A stretch of 64,000 nucleotides of DNA, taken from Aristolochia californica. Lineage: Eukaryota; Streptophyta; Magnoliopsida; Piperales; Aristolochiaceae. How positions within the stretch are numbered: the stretch's first letter is position 1; each line of letters opens with the position of its first letter. Below the pieces are notes generated by a model, which did not search any database, was not told the origin of the DNA, and saw only the letters and a list, made by a program, of their open reading frames with translations. This document shows positions 1 to 10,802 of this stretch, in pieces. The DNA is taken from positions 60,499,314-60,563,313 of the forward strand of contig JARWKL010000001.1 in the NCBI GenBank assembly GCA_029961685.1, given 5' to 3'. The position numbers were made by a program, and so were the translations under genes.

Positions 1-153
1 TACTTTACTGCAAGTGTTACTGCGTTTTGTGTCAGTCCTTTTTGTGGAATACAACTTTTTATTTGAAATGTTGGAAATTTTCCCATCACTCCCATTTTTG
101 TTCTTGCTCAAGGTTGAGATCTTTATTATTGATCTAACACTTCTCATCTGTAG

Positions 154-3100
154 GAACTTGTTGCAAAAGCCATTGAATCTTCCGATCTGAACTTCTCAAG
201 ATATGGTGACACTTTTTTCGAGGCAAGTATTCCTGCTAACTGTAGCTAGGTTGTCATGCACTTCTTACATGTGCACTTGAAAGATACATAACATAAGTGT
301 GAATGTTCTCTACTTATGCCTCCAAGTGAAAGGCTTTGCTGGTTTTACTTTCAGGAAACATGATTTTACTGGCACTATGCCTGTGGCAATAGATTCCTTA
401 GCTATGTGATAAATTGAAATTCATGTTGACTACTTCTGAACTCCCCCAAAGAGCTACCGGAGAATTTATTTTATGAGAATGGCTAGTCGTTGCAAGTGCT
501 CTGGCCCTGTTGAGTGATGTTGGTCGATGGTTGAATTTGATGCCATTTCTGGGATCAATCTAATCATCATCACCTGTAAATAATCGCGCTTCAAGTTTTC
601 AACAGCCATTTTAACTTATTGTTTGAGTGTTTCTATTTATTTCTTTATTTTCTTTTCTCTAGCGGATTTCTATTTTTGACTTGATAGGGGTAATGAAGTT
701 CTTATCTATGTTTTAAATGAAAGTTAAAGTAACAGTTTCTGTCTTATCAGCACACTACAGTTTCCACAGTCATGGGATGGAATACTGATACGTATGTGCA
801 TATGTATATGTATGTGTGAGAGTATAGTTTACATGCAAGCACAAAAGTCCTGAATCCTGTGTGAGTTGAACTTGACCACATTAAAAGTGATTGGCTTGGT
901 AGCAGGCCCTGGCCCAAAGCTTAAGTGGGATTTTACTTAAAAATGCTACGAACTGGAATATTTTTAGGTGGACCAGTCGGTGTTATTTCTTAGATTTTTT
1001 TTCTTCAACAAGAAGAGTTTCTTAGATGTGGAGAGTTATGTTTTAATATCATTGGTGCTGGCATGAGTGATTCTTTATAATCTGGTCGTTTTGTTAAAAT
1101 TTCAATATTAGTTAGCTTAGTCTTATAACTCATTTGGAGCACTTATGGTGTTTCATAGAAGTACCTTGTTAAAAAGGAGATACTTTTAAGAGGCCTTGGA
1201 GTGGATAGAATTTATTTCCCTGTTTAAGTATTCATTATCCATGGCTTTTTAATTCCTTATACTTTTTTATTGTTTTTCCTTTTTAACTCCTGGCGGTCTA
1301 CTTAAAAGTTTGTAAATGTGCTTTAGTCACTGGTCGCATGTGTAGTAAAATTAGGATTCATCATGAGCAGTAACAAATTCTGCAATTTAAGTTGGCCTAA
1401 GACAGCTTTTCTACCATTGGCCCCTGCCTTATTGTTATATAGATTTTATGGAGCTGGCTACCTGAAAAACTACTTCAATAAGTAGATCAATGTCTGATTC
1501 TGATTATACTTAAAATGCTTAGTGGGTGAATTTATGACCCTAGGTCCAAGTGCGATGTGATTGTTGTTTTATGTAAAAATGATGCTTGCTGTGAGTCAAT
1601 TGCAATGGGCTTTTTAATTTTATTTCTTAATTGAATTGAATTGAAAAAAAACTATGTTCAATGGACATTTTTGTAAAACGGGCGCGAGGGGCAATTTATT
1701 CTAGTTTGGCCCCTTGTCATGATTTGGATTGAATTGATAACTGCCTGCCTGCCTAAGTGAATGAATATCCAACTCCGGTTAAGTGGCTTATTAGGGAATT
1801 GTAACCATATTTAAAGTGCCTCGTTGGTTGCTATTTGCAAATGCTTGCATCAATTATCTGCTGTGTGCACTTTTATGGTGCATATCCAGTTTTCAGCAAA
1901 GATTGTTTGTGAGTTCATACATTGTTCTGAACACTATCAGATAGTTGTTGGTTCTGACTGTTGAAGACTTGATGAAAGAAAGTAGCTTTTTTACTGATTT
2001 GGTTTCTCTTTTCGTTTTTACCCAGTTACCTTGGCTCAATAAATGGCTCCTTTTCATTTGACTCCAGGTGGTCTTCACGGGAGGGCGTACTCAACCTGGC
2101 ACCACAAAGCCTGATGAAGGAGATCGTCACCATAACTCCATTCTAGACTGTGAACCCAAGCGCGAGGCCATTTTGCCATCTGTTCTGTACATACAGAAGA
2201 TATTGCGTAGAAGGCCTTTCCTCATAAAGAATCTTGAAAATGTCATGCGTAGGTTCCTCCAGTCACTGGAGCTTTTTGAGGAGAATGAAAGGAAGAGGCT
2301 TGCCATTTTTACAGCTCTCACATTCTCCCAGAAGCTATCAGGGCTTCCGCCGGAAACAGTATTCCAGCCTCTACTCAAGGACAACCTTGTGGCAAAAGGG
2401 CTAGTTCTGCCTTTCATAACAGACTTTTTCAAGGAATATCTTGTTGACAGTAGCCTTGATGATCTTATAGCACTTCTCAAACGAGGCAAAATGGACGACA
2501 ATCTGCTTGAGTTCTTTCCTACAGCCAAGCGATCTCCTGAAGGTTTTGCAGAGCATTTTAGGTGTGTTTTTGTGAATACCACTTTAAAATGCTGTTTATT
2601 TCCCTCCAAATACTATAATTCACCTTTTGAATCTTGTTGTTCTTCAGAAAGGAAGGGTTGATTGCTCTCGTTGAGTACAATGAGAAGAAAATATTTGAAG
2701 TCAAACTGAAGGAGATGAAATCAGCATTAACCACCCAGATAGCGGAGGAGGCAGACATATCTGAAGTGAGTGAAACAGTGAAACAGCGTGTTAGGGATGC
2801 TAAATTACCTGATATTGAAATGGTGCGCATTTTGTGGGATGTTATAATGGATGCTGTTCAGTGGTCTGGAAAGAACCAGCAACAGAATGCTAATGCTGCA
2901 CTCCGGCAGGTGAGAGGGGGTGGTGGAATATTGTGTAGTATCTATTCTCTTTTCCTTTAAAATAGTCTTTATCTGAGCATACTTTGAAGTTTATTGCTAT
3001 CTAAAGAGAATGTGGTCAAATATTTCTCTTAGTAGGAAAAATAAAATCTCGAGGCAGATACCAGTGCCTAGAACTGGACTAGGGAATGTGATTCGAGATC

Positions 3101-4430
3101 TATCTGTTGTTTTAGTACTATCAAGACCTTTTGTTGTTGTAATCCCATCTTGAGTTCAACGCCATTGGCAAGGCAAGCACAATTTTTTGTTAGTAACCCT
3201 CCATATTGGATCTTTTGTAGTTAGACTTGGTCTTATATAATGCTTATTTGCAGCACTCATCCACAGACACTGGTTTCGCTTTTGCTGCGAGTTGTTCTAA
3301 AATGGTATTCTTTAGAGCACTATATGGCAGACACTCACTGGTTTTGTTATCTGTTAGTTGTTCTTAATAGTACTCATTAGGTTAAAATATGTTTAATGTC
3401 AGTTGAAGGTAAATGCTACGGTCATACAAACAGTAAAATACACGGTATAATTATTCTGCTTACTTGTTGTTGCTGATTGAGGACATTTCCTTGTACAGGT
3501 GAAGACTTGGGCCAAACTGTTAAACACCTTCTGTACTACTGGCAAATTGGAGCTGGAACTTATTTACAAAGTTCAGATTCAATGCTATGAGGATGCCAAA
3601 CTGATGAAGTTGTTTCCAGAAATCGTGAGGTCTCTTTATGATCAGGATGTGCTTGCAGAAGACACCATTCTCCTCTGGTTCCGTAAAGGAACAAACCCAA
3701 AGGGCAGGTGAGGAAAAAAAAAACTTGATTAACTTACTGCCATGTTTGGAACTATTTCTTTGTATGTTGACTATCATTGCTTTTTTTTTTTTTTTTTTTT
3801 TTTTTTTGGAGATCTCAAGTTCTCTTCTAGAGAAATCTGGCCTGCAAAAAATTTTGGAGACTTGATACTTGTAGAAATTGTTTTTCAAGAATTGCAGATG
3901 GATCTCTTAGTTGGCTCCTACATTGAGTCATCCAATTAGCTAATACTTATCTGTGTAGTGTTAAGTTGGATCCGAGGTCCATCCTAAGATGATTAACCAA
4001 CTTAGGAAACCTCTTTCTCACCTAATAAATTTAAGATCTTTGTACTTACTAATCTATGTGAGACTATTCCATAATATTCCCCATACATGTAGGCCCTCTT
4101 TTTTTGGCTCTATAAGTGGATAATTTAGGTATAAACCCTTTTTTGTGACTCTACCAGTAGATAATTTAAGGTGTAGGCCTTTGGTGTAGGCACTCTTTTT
4201 TGTTGCTCTACAAGTGGATAATTTAGGTGTAAATATTCATATATAGCTGGAATTCTTTTTTGTGGTTCTATAAGTGGATAATTTAGGGTCCAGTTTAACA
4301 TATAAATTAGTACTTGTTGATGAGGTTTTGGTGTTTATCATTTGTTTTGTTTGATTCGCGTAGGCAAACTTTTGTGAAAGCCCTGGAGCCATTTGTTAAG
4401 TGGCTGGAAGAAGCTGAAGAAGAGGAATAA
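154..4430 (+). CDS. eIF5-mimic / BZW (W2-domain) protein, 3' part of gene
   Basis: Exons read by hand: 154-222, 2068-2561, 2648-2909, 3499-3707, 4364-4430 (stop TAA 4428-4430); frame is kept at every junction and the visible part encodes 366 residues. The family is usually a little over 400 residues, so the first exon(s) lie left of the window. The product matches plant BZW/eIF5-mimic proteins almost residue for residue from memory: the segment beginning SSDLNFSRYGDTFFE, then HEAT-like helices, then a C-terminal W2 (eIF5C) domain with the acidic and aromatic end WLEEAEEEE. Family members bind eIF2 and eIF3 in the cytosol and compete with eIF5, influencing start-codon stringency; that role is family knowledge, not shown here. 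The first visible intron has a GC donor, and the last intron (3708-4363) holds a repeat element. A degraded copy of pieces of this gene lies at 14.2-14.5 kb. Confidence 0.93.
223..2067 (+). other. GC-AG intron of the BZW-like gene
   Basis: The exon ends TTC GAG at 222 and the next bases are GCAAGT, which is the full GC-donor consensus AG|GCAAGT; the acceptor is CTCCAG at 2062-2067. Only this junction joins the conserved GDTFFE block to VVFTGG in frame. No GT donor nearby gives the conserved protein. The intron is 1845 bases, AT-rich, and part of it (about 1500-1580 and 1896-1970) is copied at 14.2-14.4 kb. Confidence 0.85.
3781..3807. repeat. Poly-T tract in BZW intron
   Basis: Uninterrupted run of 27 T inside the last intron of the BZW-like gene, shortly after the 3708 donor. 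Confidence 0.95.
3960..4290. repeat. Transposon-like repeat with internal minisatellite (copy 1)
   Basis: Inside the last BZW intron. It starts with a segment reading GGTCCATCCTAAGATGATTAACCAACTTAGG and continues into several degenerate units of roughly 40-55 bases built on a core like CTCTACAAGTGGATAATTTAGG. The same segment plus the same core repeat occurs at 47211-47656, so this is a dispersed repeat family rather than a local expansion. No coding capacity seen. Confidence 0.7.
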
Positions 4431-5538
4431 AGTACTTGAATGTGGATGCTGCCGTGGTAATTGTATTGTTGAAGATGTAACAACTAGTTCTATATCGTCT
4501 TCCTTGCATCCATGGTCAACAGTTTTAATCTGTATCAAGCAACTGTATGCGTTTCTGGTATGTGGCAGGAGAATTGGTTGTGAGCTATATTTTGGAATAA
4601 GCTACCTTACATGAAGTTGTTGACAGTTTCAATTTTATAGGAAAAGGATCCGATTTTGTGGGATGGGTAAATCCTTAGATACCAAAAAGAATAAAAAAGA
4701 TGGTGGATATCTTGAAATCCAAATTCATGCGATAAAGGATTATGAATAAATACATTTATTGGGGGTAGGGAAGACGTCATTGAACAGGTAAATTGGCCTG
4801 GCGATAAAAGATAAATTTTAGTAAATTAAGCATGGCAGTTTGAGAATGCCATTGTGAGTAATAAGAATCGTGTTAGCAAGAGTAAAGTTGGTACCCATTC
4901 ATTCAGAATATGTGCCTTCTGTAGCCAAGCAGAGTCCGCCGCCACTTTGAAAAGAAATAGAACCCACGACAGCAATGGCTACGCTAAATTGAGTTAACAA
5001 ATGAAATAAAAGGAACAAAATAATTTCTTTAAGGTGATTGTGGTTTTGAATTTTTTACTCTAGTATCCTAATAAAAATGTTTTATGCTCAAGTTAAAGCA
5101 ACTGGTACGAATCTCAAATAAAGCGTTAGATTGAGATTTTACCTGTTTGAGCTAAACAATCTCAAATGCAAACAAAAAGTTTATGGCTTTAGTTTTGAGC
5201 CATGCCAAAAAGTTTTGGTAAAGTCTTTAAAGATTCAAACTCTTTTCATCCTACATTATACAACTCGCATCGTATCAGATTTTTGACAAACAAGTAAGAC
5301 GCACAATTCTAGCAGAAGCAACTAAAGAAAGTCTGGCAAAAGAATTGCCTAGTTACCTTGCATTTGAATTTCTATACTAGACAGCTGTCTATCAGTGTGA
5401 TTGTCACATGACAGGTTATTCCAGAAATACTATCACTTGTTCTCATATATTTGATTTGACAAATTCAGGTGATTGAGAAGAATGCTCAAAGATCGCAGAA
5501 AAAAATCACCAGGAAATGTGCTCAGATGAGTAAACCAC
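4431..5538. other. Intergenic, 3' flank of BZW-like gene
   Basis: Presumed 3' UTR of the BZW-like gene followed by AT-rich DNA. I see no supported gene, RNA gene or clear repeat here. Confidence 0.5.
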
Positions 5539-5775
5539 TCAGAAGAACATAGATCCAGATTGTTCCTCAAATCGGCGAGAATGTAATCTCTTCTCTGGTG
5601 TAGATGATGCAAAATGCTCAGCACAAGAGGTCAGATTTTTTACCTTTCTCCACTCGCCGTTGCGCCTGTAATACGTCGCCGTCTGCTTGTCGGAGGAAGA
5701 GGAAGAAATCGGAAGAAGCGCGCCTTCTCCGAAGATGATATTTAGGGTTAAGGCGGACGCAATTGATCCACTCAT
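5539..5775 (-). CDS. Possible small unknown ORF (78 aa)
   Basis: ATG at 5773-5775 opens a 78-codon frame divergent from the BLUS1-like gene. The first part (MSGSIASALT..., Ser run, then YYRRNGEWRK) has coding-like, GC-richer composition, and right after WRK the DNA reads GTAAAAAAT, a plausible donor, so this could instead be the first exon of a spliced gene whose next exon I cannot locate. No family recognised. Treat as a weak candidate only. Confidence 0.25.
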   Translation of the reverse strand: MSGSIASALTLNIIFGEGALLPISSSSSDKQTATYYRRNGEWRKVKNLTSCAEHFASSTPEKRLHSRRFEEQSGSMFF

Positions 5776-6084
5776 CAAACAGAAATGAATTCCGCAAATC
5801 CACTGATACCAATAATAAATCTGAACAAGACAGAGTAGAGATTGAACCGGAGCCAAATGCCTTTCCGATTCTTACTCGGGAATAGACTGATTTAGCTTAT
5901 TAAACAACTGATTTGTGTTCTAATTCTGGTCCAACCAATTGTTGAACCGGGTCAAATTAGGTCAGACCAAAATCGCCGGTTTGGGTTTAAGGACGCTTTG
6001 GTTTACGGCGGGAACGAAACCGTAATAACGGTCACAGTTACTGTTACGATTTCAGCAAATAAGTTTGTGTGCTAACAAGAAGTT

Positions 6085-6090
6085 CACGTG
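6085..6090. promoter_or_regulatory. G-box CACGTG upstream of BLUS1-like gene
   Basis: Perfect palindromic CACGTG 159 bases upstream of the kinase ATG. G-boxes bind bZIP and bHLH (including PIF) factors in plants; a light-signalling gene makes this a plausible functional site, but the assignment is inference. Confidence 0.45.
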
Positions 6091-6213
6091 CTTCGCTCAC
6101 GATCACGGCCGCCTTTCTCGGCCTTTCACAAGAACATTTAATCCTCTTCGCCTCTTTCACCATCTTTCTTTCTCCGATAACTAGAAAGAAACCCAAGAAT
6201 CCAGAAACGACCC

Positions 6214-6249
6214 AGAAGAAGAAGAAGAAGAAGAAGAAGAAGAAGAAGA
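6214..6249 (+). repeat. (AGA)12 purine repeat abutting the BLUS1-like ATG
   Basis: Twelve AGA units run directly into ATGGATCG; the last A of the repeat is the A of the start codon. The frame is open upstream but contains no earlier ATG, so the repeat is most simply 5' leader. Confidence 0.9.
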
Positions 6250-7934
6250 TGGATCGATCGAAGTCCCTGTATTTCCGGTCTCTTTCCCTCGACCGTGATC
6301 GGCCTCGACATAATGCTCCGCCGCCGACGGCAGCTGCGGCGTTCCCCACCGAGCGCTCCGCGTACCATCTCCTCCATAAGATCGGTGCCGGGGTGAGTGC
6401 GGTGGTGTACAAGGCGGTGTGTCTTTCGATGGAGTCAACGGTCGTGGCGGTGAAGTCCATCGACCTGGAGCGGGCGAGGGTGAACTTCAACGACCTCCGC
6501 TTCGAGGCTAAATCCATGGCGCTTCTCTCTCACCCCAACGTTCTCACCGCTCACTGCTCCTTCACCGTCGGAACCCGTCTTTGGGTCATCATGCCCTTCA
6601 TGTCCGCCGGCTCCCTCCACTCCATTATCTCCTCTGCGTTTCCTTCCGGTCTTCCCGAACCAGCGATTGCGGTCGTGCTTCGGCACACCCTCCAAGCTCT
6701 TCATTATCTTCACTCCCAAGGCCAGCTTCACCGCGATATCAAGGCCGGCAATATTCTGCTCCACTCCGACGGGTCCGTCAAGCTCGCAGATTTCGGCGTC
6801 TCCGCTTCCATCTACGACCAGTCTTCTTCCTCGTTAACCGGCTCTTGGGCTTCTTCTTCTTTTAACGACCTAGCCGGCACGCCGTACTGGATGGCGCCGG
6901 AGGTGATTCATTCCCGGAACGGGTACGGCTTCAAGGCTGACATCTGGTCTCTGGGTATCACCGCCATGGAGCTCGCTCACGGCCGTCCGCCGCTGTCCCA
7001 CCTTCCGCCATCGAAATCGCTGGTTATGAGGATAAGCAGTAGGCTGAGTCTCAACTACGAGGACGATCGGAACAAGGGGAAGAAGAAGAAGAGGTTCTCG
7101 AAGCAGTTCCAGGACATGGTGGCGACTTGCCTGGTGCAGGACCCGTCAAAGAGGCCCTCCGCCGAGAAGCTACTCAAGCATCCTTTCTTCAAGAACTGCA
7201 AGTCTCAGGAGTATCTCGTTAAGCATGTCTTGCAGGGGCTGCCTAGCGTGGAAGAAAGGTTTAAAGAATTCCCTTCCGCCTCTCAGTCAGCGGTGGTGAT
7301 CAGCGAGGAGGAGGAGGAGGAAGAAGAAGATGCAGGGGTTGGAGCGTCTAAGAGCAGAAGGATTAGCGGCTGGAATTTTAATGAAAGTGGTCTGGAGCTA
7401 GATCCCGTTTTCCCCTTCGAGGAAGAAAAGGTTAGAGAAAACCGATATTCTCAATCTAACGTAAAGAATGAGAAACACCCATGTCCTTCTTCAGCTCCTC
7501 CTGTGCAAGAACAAGCAACAGAAGAAAACACAGAGGAGGGGTCTAAATCTATTAAGGCCGATTCCTCTTCCGCCATTGCTGATGAGACGACAGTGCAGAC
7601 AGCTTCGTCAGATAAATCCGGAAAAAGCAACCAGAACGAGACTGCTCCTGGAATCGACGCCGCAGAGTTGGTGCCAAGCTTGGTCTCGCTGATGAGCAGT
7701 TTGGAACTGGAGAAACAAATGGTGAAGAGTGCTCTAGCAGCTGCAGGTGGGATGGATTATGACGAGTGGGCGGAAGAGGGGAGAGAAAAGCAGCTCCTGG
7801 AGACGGTGATGCTGTTGCAGGGCGCGGTGGATAGCCTGGAGGCTGAGTTGGAGGAAGAGAACAGGAAGAACACCGCTCTGGAGGAGGAGATCCACCGCCA
7901 TAAAAAGGGTTCAGATGATCAAGAAGAATCTTGA
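6249..7934 (+). CDS. BLUS1: BLUS1-type STE20/GCK-like Ser/Thr kinase
   Basis: Intronless, 561 codons. Kinase domain about residues 40-316: Gly-rich loop IGAGVSAVVYK (45-55), VAVK lysine K69, HRD 161-163 within LHRDIKAGN, DFG 181-183, and GTPYWMAPE 210-218, the STE20-type activation-segment signature, so it should be catalytically active. After the kinase comes an acidic Glu run, then RRISGWNF with Ser373, then a C-terminal predicted coiled coil (about 480-555). This order and the intronless structure match Arabidopsis BLUS1 (At4g14480), the phototropin substrate needed for blue-light stomatal opening; its regulatory Ser348 lies in the same RRISGWNF motif. I chose the ATG at 6249 because family proteins start close to the kinase domain and no upstream ATG is in frame. 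A G-box lies 159 bases upstream. A fragment of the 3' coding end is copied at 14055-14160. Confidence 0.92.
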   Translation: MDRSKSLYFRSLSLDRDRPRHNAPPPTAAAAFPTERSAYHLLHKIGAGVSAVVYKAVCLSMESTVVAVKSIDLERARVNFNDLRFEAKSMALLSHPNVLTAHCSFTVGTRLWVIMPFMSAGSLHSIISSAFPSGLPEPAIAVVLRHTLQALHYLHSQGQLHRDIKAGNILLHSDGSVKLADFGVSASIYDQSSSSLTGSWASSSFNDLAGTPYWMAPEVIHSRNGYGFKADIWSLGITAMELAHGRPPLSHLPPSKSLVMRISSRLSLNYEDDRNKGKKKKRFSKQFQDMVATCLVQDPSKRPSAEKLLKHPFFKNCKSQEYLVKHVLQGLPSVEERFKEFPSASQSAVVISEEEEEEEEDAGVGASKSRRISGWNFNESGLELDPVFPFEEEKVRENRYSQSNVKNEKHPCPSSAPPVQEQATEENTEEGSKSIKADSSSAIADETTVQTASSDKSGKSNQNETAPGIDAAELVPSLVSLMSSLELEKQMVKSALAAAGGMDYDEWAEEGREKQLLETVMLLQGAVDSLEAELEEENRKNTALEEEIHRHKKGSDDQEES

Positions 7935-8110
7935 TTTTTTGTTTTCTGAGATTATATTTTCCAGTCATTTTTTTTCTTCCTGAAATTCAGACATTATAAA
8001 AGGAGTAAAAGCAGAGGTGAAAGTATGAATTTGTTATTTTTCTTGTTCTTGAGAAATCGTTTTCTTTTCATCTTTGCCAGTACAGTAAAAATATGCCACA
8101 TAAAATCACT

Positions 8111-8385
8111 CCTATCCAACGGCTCCGATGAATCTGCGTCATTCAAGATGAAAATTGGGTTTGTTTCTGGTGAAATAAAAGTTTAAAAAGAATTGAAACG
8201 CCTCGTCTCTCTTCTTTCCACTTGGTTTTCTCCAAAGCATTGTTCACCGCCGTCTTAACATTTCTTCTTTTCTGGTTTTTTTAAATTCTTGATGTCTTAA
8301 TGCTTCCGCTTGTACACGATTATGGTTTCTCTTTAAATTTACTCGCTCTGACAGAAAAAAACAACTCTGGCATTTCATTATGGGT
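8111..8385. repeat. Segment X, shorter copy (paralogous to 12919-14012)
   Basis: Begins just past the BLUS1-like 3' UTR. Two blocks align in the same orientation with 12919-13020 and 13725-14012: shared strings include CCGATGAATCTG, AAGTTTAAAAAGAATTG, AATTCTTGATGTCTTAAT and ACTCTGGCATTTCATTATGG-like ends. Compared with the other copy this one lacks a roughly 700-base middle and several short stretches. No long open frame. Confidence 0.75.
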
Positions 8386-8387
8386 TT

Positions 8388-9168
8388 GATTGCTGATGAA
8401 TTAGATCATCTCAACTTTTCGCATTAACTGAAGGGTGCTCCAGAGCTGAAGGATGGTCCAACGGGATGATTTGTTAGAGAAACAGGAAGCTGCTGATGAC
8501 TTGATGGGGCCAGTGATTGCCGATAATGTTCATGATATATCTGATTCTTTTGCTCCTCTGTTTTATCAATAACAGGTTGCGAAAACTGTGCCGCTTGTGT
8601 TATTTACTGATGACTCTCCATGGCTGCTTTAGCCCTTGCAGCCCAGTCCTGCTCATTGCTGGGGGGGGGGGGGGGTACTTCTGTCTGATGAATCAGCTAA
8701 GTTATCATCAAGCACATCTTGAAGCCAATATGTTGCTTAGCATTAAATGGTACTATAAATTTAAGCAAATTGAGGAACCAAATAAATATATCATTTGAAC
8801 TGTAAACTAAAACAGGAAACTTTCAGTTGCAACCGGGAAGCTACATTCCTTGGCTTGTAAATGATTCAGTAATGATGAATATCGGACTTCCTGTAGAATA
8901 AGACATAGCATGAAAGTAAAAGGAAGTTGCATTCAATTATTTGACATTCAGCCTTTTCAAGCTTTTAAGGTAATTGCTTGACATTGCGTCCTAGAACAAA
9001 CTTTCTGGAAAATAGAAAAAGGTGATTTACCCACAAACACGTTTACCCACACGCTGCTGAGATAACATTGCTAGATAAATAAAATAAGCCCAACTCAAAT
9101 CATCAACTAAGGTGCAAAGTACTAGAAACTAAATTTAAACATAAGTCCTTGCCTTGGTATTCCCTGCT
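8388..9168 (-). pseudogene. Broken duplicate of RS-protein gene (exon 4 end, exon 3 part, intron 2, start of exon 2)
   Basis: 8388-8432 matches about 18935-18980; from 8433 the sequence jumps to a match with 19551 and follows it, through exon 3, GC-AG intron 2 and into the edge of exon 2, up to about 20303. Long stretches are identical, including intron sequence, so the copy is DNA-mediated and recent. The jump removes about 570 bases at a short shared AAGAG-type motif. Other lesions are an 18-base deletion near 8634 and expansion of a G tract to 15 G (8661-8675). It cannot encode the parent protein. The copy ends abruptly at about 9168. Confidence 0.85.
8661..8675 (+). repeat. Poly-G tract, 15 G
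   Basis: Run of 15 G inside the pseudogene copy; the parental position near 19796 has far fewer G. Confidence 0.9.
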
Positions 9169-10802
9169 ATGTTTTCTCAGTTTTTGGTTGAGCAAGTGTC
9201 ATAGATTTTCAGAGAATACCGACCATCATGAATGATTAAGGACAGAAAGTTGATCTCCAGGTGAGACCAACAGAGGAGGATTGAACAAGAACTGAAAAGA
9301 CTGCAGGACATTAAAAAATCAATATTAGCCTTTGGAATCTTAAAATGTACTACTATATTAAAAAATTTCTCACTTCGACAACTACATACCATTTATAAGA
9401 AAGTATTTATTTGATTTTGTAATCTAACTTCATACTTGAATTAACAAATTTACCTCAGGTATTAGCTTTAACAACACCACGCATTATGTTCAAATTTGTG
9501 CTTTTCTGGAACTAGAACATACTTTTTATCCTCTTGCAAAATTCATTTAAAATTGAAGATTCTTATGGAAAAGAAAAAAAACGTCAATAGTTACATATCT
9601 TCAACATGTTTAGGTGTGAAAAATTTGATATTTGGGTGAAAAAGAAGAGAAATAAGAAAAGAAGAGCAGCTACTGCTGCCTTGGAGTGCATGTCTCAGAA
9701 AGGATGCCCCCATTTTTCTTTTAATCAGGGTTTTAAGTGATTTTTACATAAAAGACAAAAATACACCTCAAAACATAAACTCACATATCTCCTAAGATAC
9801 ACCTCTAAAATGAATGAAAATTGAACCATAGGCATATGAAGACATTGCCTACCTAACAGACATCATATAAGATAAGAACATAATATATGTAATGACCAAA
9901 ATACCCTTGAATTGATATTTTAACAAGGTCACCAAGTATCTATAGGTACTGAAACCAGAGTATAAGGCTACCACAAGCATGGATAAGTTATTATAGGTTT
10001 TAATGAATATCAATTAGTATTGGTGCATTCCTGATATGCTTGCTGACAGATACTAGATCATGGGTGGGATTGGGCATTTCAGTGAGAATTGTAACACTGC
10101 ATTGCTACACTTGTAAATGGTCCAAACTCGAAACATATCAAATTTGATTCTTAATTTGAGGGTCTCATTGATGTCTTCAGGGCATTCTTTATACATTTGT
10201 TACAGAATAATTAAGAATGCTTCTATCTAATTATGCTAGTGAGTGCATTTATACGATCTTCTTGGTGCAATATAAATATTTATCATTGCATGAAACAAGA
10301 AGTTTATAATGCTTTTCTTATATTTTCTTATAGTTCAAAGAGTTTTCACAATGTTTCCTTAGATTCCTCATACTTTCAGTGAGTTACCAACCTAGATGTT
10401 CCTATGACCCATACAACTAGGAAAGAGAGGGACTAATTGCGGTTTTTATTTTCTTATTAACATTGAAGGGAAATTTCGGTCAGTTAAGTATATTAAGATT
10501 TAAAACTTTTTGAAGGGAATTAAAATTTTAAATAGAGGACTCTTGCAAACAGGCTTAAACTCCAAGCATCCTTAGCACGAGAGAATTCTTGCAGGGACAA
10601 CCAGCCAAGGTTTACTGAAATGTTTGGTATGCTCAGGGTCTTGATATTAAATAACTGAATGATGTTGTTGGCTTCGGAAATCAACAGTGTAAGGGGAGAT
10701 GAAAGTTAAAGAAACATATTACATAAAACAAGTGAAAACAACACAGTACATAATAGTATTATGATAAAATAAGTGAAACCATTGAGAAATATAACTAACC
10801 AA
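9169..10802. other. Intergenic
   Basis: AT-rich DNA between the pseudogene fragment and the 3' end of the first PPR gene. I see no gene, RNA gene or clear repeat. Confidence 0.5.

Noticed and set aside
6044..6517. Minus-strand open frame over the BLUS1-like start
   Set aside because: It is the reverse of the GAA repeat and kinase coding sequence; its Phe run is the antisense of the purine tract.
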